Below are positions 59,358 to 64,000 of a stretch of DNA of 64,000 nucleotides, piece after piece. The notes below the pieces were generated by a model. It worked only from the letters and a program-made list of their open reading frames with translations, ran no database searches and had not been told where the DNA came from. The translations under genes were made by a program, and so were the position numbers. This stretch comes from Stentor coeruleus (lineage: Eukaryota; Ciliophora; Heterotrichea; Heterotrichida; Stentoridae), in assembly GCA_001970955.1 (NCBI GenBank), contig MPUH01000077.1, forward strand, positions 1-64,000, given 5' to 3'. Position 1 is the first letter of the stretch. Each line of letters starts with the position of its first letter.

Positions 59358-61427
59358 ATGATCTCAGATGAAGAAATCCAAGCCGCTCACGATTTTTTCT
59401 TATCTGAGATTAAAAATAACTTCCTCCAACACATCATTACCGACCTCAGTTCTGAGTTGATTTTCTCATACGCAAAATCTTCTCTTCTAATCTTCATCCA
59501 AGAAAATGTGACAGGACCACCTCAAGGTTTACTCAGATGGTCAGGTGAAGGTCTTGAGCTTCAAGGTGAAGAAGTTATATCATATTTATTAGGTGGGGAA
59601 TATATAAAAGCAGCATCTTGGGTATTTTTTGATAATTTCGATAAAATCAGTGACCAAGAAAATTCAATACTGTGGAGAGGAAGATGTGCTTTTTTATATC
59701 AACAAATATTGACACATCCAGTACAACAATTAAAAGACCTTGTTTTAGAATCATATGCTAATGTTAATCATACTGCATTAACTTTTATTGAATATAGTCG
59801 ATGTTTACTTTATTATTCTCAATATGAACAAGCTGAAAATGTGTTGGCTGATGCTGAGATCAAAACTGGGATTCAGTATGGGCTGACGGGTAAGTTAGGG
59901 GTTAGGACAAAGTTTCAGAAATTCAAGACGGCACAATTGGTATTAGAAGTCACCAGTAAGGTTGAAGAAGAGAAAAGTGTCCCAGTCCCAGCTTCAGTAC
60001 CTTTAGAAGATGATTGTCCTTTGCATGAAACTCCAAAATTAGATGAAGTGACTAGGGAAATTGTGTCGATTGAAGATCAAATTCTCCTTATAGCCTGGGT
60101 GAACCTATTTTTCAAAACTCGTCCATCAGAAGAGCTCCAAGCTGAAGTGATCAGCAGTTATCTAGACAAAATCCTCAATAAATCCTTAGATTGGCTAGTA
60201 TATTCTCAAGCTTTGCTTTACCGTTCTAAAAACCAATTCTTAAATATAAAATTCAAAGAACGTAGTGCATTACAAATAAATACTCTAGTCGAACAATATA
60301 CAGATAAAACTCCAACAGATCGAATAAAATACTTTTTCCCTATTGGATACCCATTAAGACATTGGCTAAAAGTTGACCTTGGGGAAATGTTCCTTAAAAT
60401 AGGTGCGCTTATGAGCGCTTTCCAAGAATTTGAAACTGTTCAAATGTGGGAAGAAGCTGTAGAATGCTTGATTATGAGTAACTTTTCTGGTAAAGCTAAA
60501 GACTTGGCTTTAGAGAAACTTGTTGAAAAACGTACACCGAGAATGCTTTGTGCATTAGGAGATATCACTGGAGATCTAGATTTGTATGAAGAAGCTTGGG
60601 AAATAAGCCATCATAGATGCACTAGAGCACAAAGAACTTTAGCTAAGAGAAGTTTTGATAAAGGTCAGTATCTGCAAGCTATTGAACATTATAAAAAAGC
60701 TCTAGAAATCAACCCTTTATACCCAAGTTCCTGGTTTACATTATCTTGTGCTTATATGCGACTTGAAGACTGGCAAAACGCTTTAAACTCCCTCCAACGA
60801 CTAATAATCATCGACCCAAACCTCCCTGAAGCTTGGAACAACCTAGCTGCAGTCCATTCCACAATGGGTAACATTGAAGAAGCCTACAATGCATTAGTCC
60901 AAGGCATCAAACATGATAGAAACAATTGGAAAATGCTTGAAAACCTACTTATAATGAGTGTTCAATTAGGCAAATATTACACAGCAATCGAAACTTTAAA
61001 TTATTTAGTCAAAATGAGCCAAGTCAGACTTATCGATTCTGATCTTTTTGAGATTTTAAACAAATTGTCTATAGGTAAAGAAAAAAGCTTAAAAGATTTA
61101 TATACTTTATTAGTAAGTACAATTACTGTTGAACCAGGGATATGGAAATGTTATGGGGATTTTGTAGAAAAAAACCTTGGGCTTTATAAAGAATTTACTA
61201 TAGAAATGATATTAGATTTAAGGCTTAAAGCTTGTAGAGCTGCATTAGCGAAAGATATGAATAAGGAATTAGCTGAGAAAATTGAAGGGTTGGCAAAGGA
61301 TTTACACGCTGCGTATGGAAAGGTGGAAAATGATAAAGTGAAATATGAGGGGAAACTTTTTTTGGCTAGTTTGGTTAAGAAGATTAGGGATGCTTTGGGG
61401 AGAGATGTGGTGTTAGATAAAAACTAA
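59358..61427 (+). CDS. TTC27: Tetratricopeptide repeat protein TTC27 homologue
   Basis: It encodes 689 residues (human TTC27 has 843). The N-terminus carries the family's non-TPR part with NVTGPPQGLLRWSGEGLELQ and a helical core. TPRs occupy about 430-560: RSFDKGQYLQAIEHYKKALE, INPLYPSSWFTLSCAYMRLE, DWQNALNSLQRLIIIDPNLP and EAWNNLAAVHSTMGNIEEAY. This reproduces the human order 'KEFQECVECFERSVKINP', 'WFSLGCAYLALEDY', 'PDNAEAWNNLST' and 'W.IWENYILTS'. TTC27 is a chaperone-type factor (fission yeast Emw1 is the homologue); its exact role is not settled. Single exon with a G-poor 5' flank. Confidence 0.85.
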   Translation: MISDEEIQAAHDFFLSEIKNNFLQHIITDLSSELIFSYAKSSLLIFIQENVTGPPQGLLRWSGEGLELQGEEVISYLLGGEYIKAASWVFFDNFDKISDQENSILWRGRCAFLYQQILTHPVQQLKDLVLESYANVNHTALTFIEYSRCLLYYSQYEQAENVLADAEIKTGIQYGLTGKLGVRTKFQKFKTAQLVLEVTSKVEEEKSVPVPASVPLEDDCPLHETPKLDEVTREIVSIEDQILLIAWVNLFFKTRPSEELQAEVISSYLDKILNKSLDWLVYSQALLYRSKNQFLNIKFKERSALQINTLVEQYTDKTPTDRIKYFFPIGYPLRHWLKVDLGEMFLKIGALMSAFQEFETVQMWEEAVECLIMSNFSGKAKDLALEKLVEKRTPRMLCALGDITGDLDLYEEAWEISHHRCTRAQRTLAKRSFDKGQYLQAIEHYKKALEINPLYPSSWFTLSCAYMRLEDWQNALNSLQRLIIIDPNLPEAWNNLAAVHSTMGNIEEAYNALVQGIKHDRNNWKMLENLLIMSVQLGKYYTAIETLNYLVKMSQVRLIDSDLFEILNKLSIGKEKSLKDLYTLLVSTITVEPGIWKCYGDFVEKNLGLYKEFTIEMILDLRLKACRAALAKDMNKELAEKIEGLAKDLHAAYGKVENDKVKYEGKLFLASLVKKIRDALGRDVVLDKN

Positions 61428-61757
61428 GTTTGGAATTAGGATTTTTGGTTTTGATAGGAGGATTTTGGAGTGTTTTAGTAATTATGAGGTATTTTAAGAG
61501 ATATTTGGTTTTTGTCAGGATGAGGATATAAAATATGGTTTTTTTATGTATGTGGAAAAGGCATACCCCTTTTATCTCACTTTTACGAGAAAATTCCTTA
61601 TAATCAAATAGTTAAATTGTTATAAGCTTTTTTTCTTAACAAAAAATGCTAAAATTCTTATCTGGTGAATAAAAAAAGGTATAAATTTTAGCGAGAAAAA
61701 AATATAGCTTACCAATAAGCTTTAAAATATACAGTTATTAGAATAAATATTTGTCTA
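61428..61757. other. Intergenic region, nothing recognised
   Basis: This is 330 bp. The first 120 bp is G/T-rich (3' flank of TTC27). No gene, RNA or repeat. Confidence 0.45.
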
Positions 61758-62237
61758 ATGGGCGAGCAGGATAAAACTTCAGTCAAGAGAGTTAATATCT
61801 CACTATCTCCTGAAAATGAATATACAAGAAGGGTTAATATTTTGCCTAAACTATTCACACTCAAAAGGCAAAAAGGAACTTCTAAGTCATTAAAAGGTGC
61901 AACGCATAGTACAGAGACATATTCAATAGCTTATATTGGGGAAAATTCAGGGGAACTAATGATCTCATCACGTAAATCTGTAATTCCTAGACTGTCTCGT
62001 ATGCAAATCTCTAGAGAAACAAGATTACGACGTATATCCCAAAATATTTGTATCCATAGTGCTAGTGAGAGTAAATCTCGCAAATATTATCGTCCTAAGC
62101 CTTTAACCCCAGCTTCAATTGGAATGCGTGATTTTTCTGAGTATACACACAAAGTTACATGTACACCTAAATCAGTAAAAAACCTTAGAAAAATCAATAA
62201 GCTGATGGTAAATGATTTAGTTAAACATTGTTTATAA
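61758..62237 (+). CDS. Basic hypothetical protein
   Basis: It encodes 159 residues, rich in Arg, Lys, Ser and Thr (RRVNILPKLFTLKRQKG; RMQISRETRLRRISQN). No domain is recognised. The frame is clean and ends in TAA. The protein resembles the other small basic hypotheticals at 6677 and 773 only in composition. Confidence 0.5.
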   Translation: MGEQDKTSVKRVNISLSPENEYTRRVNILPKLFTLKRQKGTSKSLKGATHSTETYSIAYIGENSGELMISSRKSVIPRLSRMQISRETRLRRISQNICIHSASESKSRKYYRPKPLTPASIGMRDFSEYTHKVTCTPKSVKNLRKINKLMVNDLVKHCL

Positions 62238-63155
62238 AATTTATTGTGAGTAAAATATTATTTATAGAAAACACTGATTAAAATCTTGCTATTATTGAAG
62301 CTGAATCAGAATCATTTGGAATGATTTAGTTAGATGAAGATGCGAATAAATGCTAATTTAGGAAAAGATTAGGTTTTAAATATAATTTCTGAACTTTGTG
62401 TATTTTTTTTAAAGTTTAAATAGTTGGGTTGCGATGATGATAAGAAGATTTCGTGGATTGAGGATGATTATTATGGAGAAATAAATAAACCTTAAGAAAA
62501 GGGTGTTAGGGTGAATTTAGGCTATATTTTTAATAATATATAAATTTTAGGTGATTGGAATAATGGAAAAAAGTTGGAGACTATATNTAAACCTTAAGAA
62601 AAGGGTGTTAGGGTGAATTTAGGCTATATTTTTAATAATATATAAATTTTAGGTGATTGGAATAATGGAAAAAAGTTGGAGACTATATTGAATATATATA
62701 GATAAGACATACATTTTTTAAAGGAGTTTGGGTATTGTGTAAAATATTATGTATAATTATGTTAAAGATAAAGCTGATAAATATTATGCCTATCATTAAA
62801 ATCACAACAGTCTATCATCCTCAATTATATATAACACCATAAACTTTATTAGCATAATCACATAATAAAAATGAAAAATGAAAAATAAAAAATACATAAC
62901 TACAACTCGATTTATAATAACTTATAAATATTTCCCTTCCTCCAAAATTCTAAAAACCTCTAAAAAAATTCTATTCCACAACAACAGCAAAAGCCAAACC
63001 TTACTAATAATTAAAAAACTTAAAAAAAACATATTCTCAAACCCTTCCCAACCTCATCTCTTATCTAAAACTCCCTAAAAATTCATCAATTATATCCATA
63101 AAACCAAACTTTAACCTTTATCAAAACCTAATCTTAATAAAAATCAAATCTAAAT
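62238..63155. other. Intergenic region with an artefact duplicate
   Basis: This is 918 bp including a 102-bp artefact, so about 815 bp in reality. The left half has mixed G content. From about 62800 to 63155 the sequence is A/C/T-rich and nearly free of G; short apparent frames there (for example 62878-63078) follow from that composition and are not credited. Confidence 0.45.
62486..62688. repeat. Assembly overlap duplication around N at 62587
   Basis: Copies 62486-62586 and 62588-62688 are identical (101 bp) and non-coding. Confidence 0.9.
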
Positions 63156-63992
63156 ATGGGATGCATAATTCGTCCAAGCCCAAGTACCAACTCTAGCCCT
63201 CTAGCCAACTTATCCCCTTTCCAAGTTCCATCTGATAATCATTCTAAAATCCTAACAAAAGCTCCAAGTATAGTTTCTGTAGCAACACTAACCATTAGAC
63301 CATGTATGAAATTTTCACTTCAATACGAAACTTACATAAATATCCCACAAAGTATAAACATAATTGAATCATATCAATTATCATGTTCATCAGAATACCG
63401 ACAAATATTAGAATCCTATCAAAGTTTTATATCTTCAGTAAGTTATTTTGATACAATGGTCCACTCAGTGTGTATTGAAAAATATTCTTTTATAAAAGCT
63501 ATAAAACTCCTTATGATATACATAATTTCCAATGAAGGTTCAGAAAAATCTATTATCCACACAGATAAATTCCCGTTTTTCGACTTCCCAAACTGCTTAT
63601 TTTGTGATAAAGAGTGCATAAGTTCCTGGGAAGACCTAATAGACAACATCAAAGCTCTTAAAAAAAACAAGAAACTTTATGAGAATTTCCTTCATATAAA
63701 ATACATATACAAAATCATAACAGAAATCACTAATCAAGTCTCAGATGAAGACAAACAAGCCTATAAAAAAATCCTCAGGGTATTAAAAAACACTATTGAA
63801 CTTATTGACAACATGTATATATTGTTAAATAATATGATCTATAACATCAAGTCTTTCAAAGAAAACTTGCAATCCTACTTTCCCACAATCCAAGCTCTGA
63901 GTTTTATAAGCCTAACTTTTCAAGATAAATCCCCAAAGAGCATTGTACATTTTATATACTCAGATTTAAATACTAATCATTTTTATATCTAA
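63156..63992 (+). CDS. Hypothetical protein with N-terminal acylation motif
   Basis: It encodes 278 residues and begins MGCIIRPSPSTN: Gly2 and Cys3 suggest myristoylation and palmitoylation. Residues 40-80 hold a hydrophobic core (IVSVATLTIRPCMKFSLQYE). Helices follow (YRQILESYQSFISSVSYFD; FIKAIKLLMIYIISNE). A Cys-containing loop (FPNCLFCDKECISSWEDLID) lies mid-protein. The last third is helical (YKKILRVLKNTIELIDNMYI). No family is recognised. The stop at 63990-63992 lies 8 bp before the window end, so the gene is complete as read. Confidence 0.6.
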   Translation: MGCIIRPSPSTNSSPLANLSPFQVPSDNHSKILTKAPSIVSVATLTIRPCMKFSLQYETYINIPQSINIIESYQLSCSSEYRQILESYQSFISSVSYFDTMVHSVCIEKYSFIKAIKLLMIYIISNEGSEKSIIHTDKFPFFDFPNCLFCDKECISSWEDLIDNIKALKKNKKLYENFLHIKYIYKIITEITNQVSDEDKQAYKKILRVLKNTIELIDNMYILLNNMIYNIKSFKENLQSYFPTIQALSFISLTFQDKSPKSIVHFIYSDLNTNHFYI

Positions 63993-64000
63993 TCATAATA

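Noticed and set aside
62281-62400. Coding-like fragment after the basic hypothetical gene.
   Set aside because: Three stops in about 38 codons, short, and no family resemblance.
62878-63078. 66-codon open frame upstream of the last gene.
   Set aside because: Same G-poor leader effect; no domain.
1-64000. tRNA genes, rRNA, CRISPR arrays, transposons, retroelements or telomeric repeats.
   Set aside because: None seen: no convincing T-loop with cloverleaf, no array of repeats, no transposase or reverse-transcriptase motif, no telomeric repeat run.

Overview
The window looks like macronuclear DNA of a heterotrich ciliate, most likely Stentor. Three things point there. Four genes are interrupted by introns of exactly 15 nt (GTA...TAG), the tiny introns known from heterotrichs. 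The standard genetic code fits: TAA, TAG and TGA all end genes and Trp is always TGG, which argues against Blepharisma (TGA read as Trp) and Condylostoma. The gene set is also ciliate/alveolate-like: a CDPK, a four-CNB PKG and an IP3 receptor. Coding regions are long, mostly single-exon and AT-rich. Spacing ranges from 17 bp to about 1.9 kb.

Layout. 1-6.1 kb: a possible gene relic, a SOSS-B-like OB-fold protein, two hypotheticals, then CCT5 on the minus strand. 6.7-14.1 kb: UBTD-like ubiquitin-domain protein, four-EF-hand CDPK, a degenerate two-unit ubiquitin-like gene with a decayed copy 0.5 kb downstream, and a coiled-coil hypothetical. 14.5-24 kb: a large CSPP1/CCDC66-like repeat protein, a possible diverged PARP-fold protein, a TMBIM/Bax-inhibitor membrane protein, the ribosome biogenesis factor RLP24 and an acidic disordered protein. 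24.2-33 kb (minus): a complete 2,627-residue IP3 receptor with a small basic gene just upstream. 33.2-43.2 kb: alpha/beta hydrolase with a C-terminal UIM-like motif, a possible PH-like protein and a giant ubiquitin-specific protease (about 2,160 aa after correcting an artefact). 43.2-52.1 kb (minus): PKG with four cyclic-nucleotide modules, a dual-family immunophilin (FKBP-TPR-cyclophilin), an hnRNP Q-like RNA-binding protein and an EF-hand-like protein. 52.1-64 kb: two START-domain proteins, NUDC, coiled-coil proteins (one SSNA1-like), TTC27 and hypotheticals.

Functional threads are calcium/second-messenger signalling (IP3R, CDPK, PKG), ubiquitin handling (USP, UBTD, Ubl gene, UIM hydrolase), protein folding (CCT5, NUDC, immunophilin, TTC27) and centriole/cilium structure (CSPP1-like, SSNA1-like). 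The genes are not arranged as operons; any co-location is probably incidental.

Two cautions. Eight single N characters are each flanked by near-identical copies of 37-212 bp, so each is an unmerged contig overlap rather than a biological repeat. They distort at least three genes (22913..23550, 36589..43158, 49976..52065). Assignments rest on motif recognition by eye; no database search or alignment was run.
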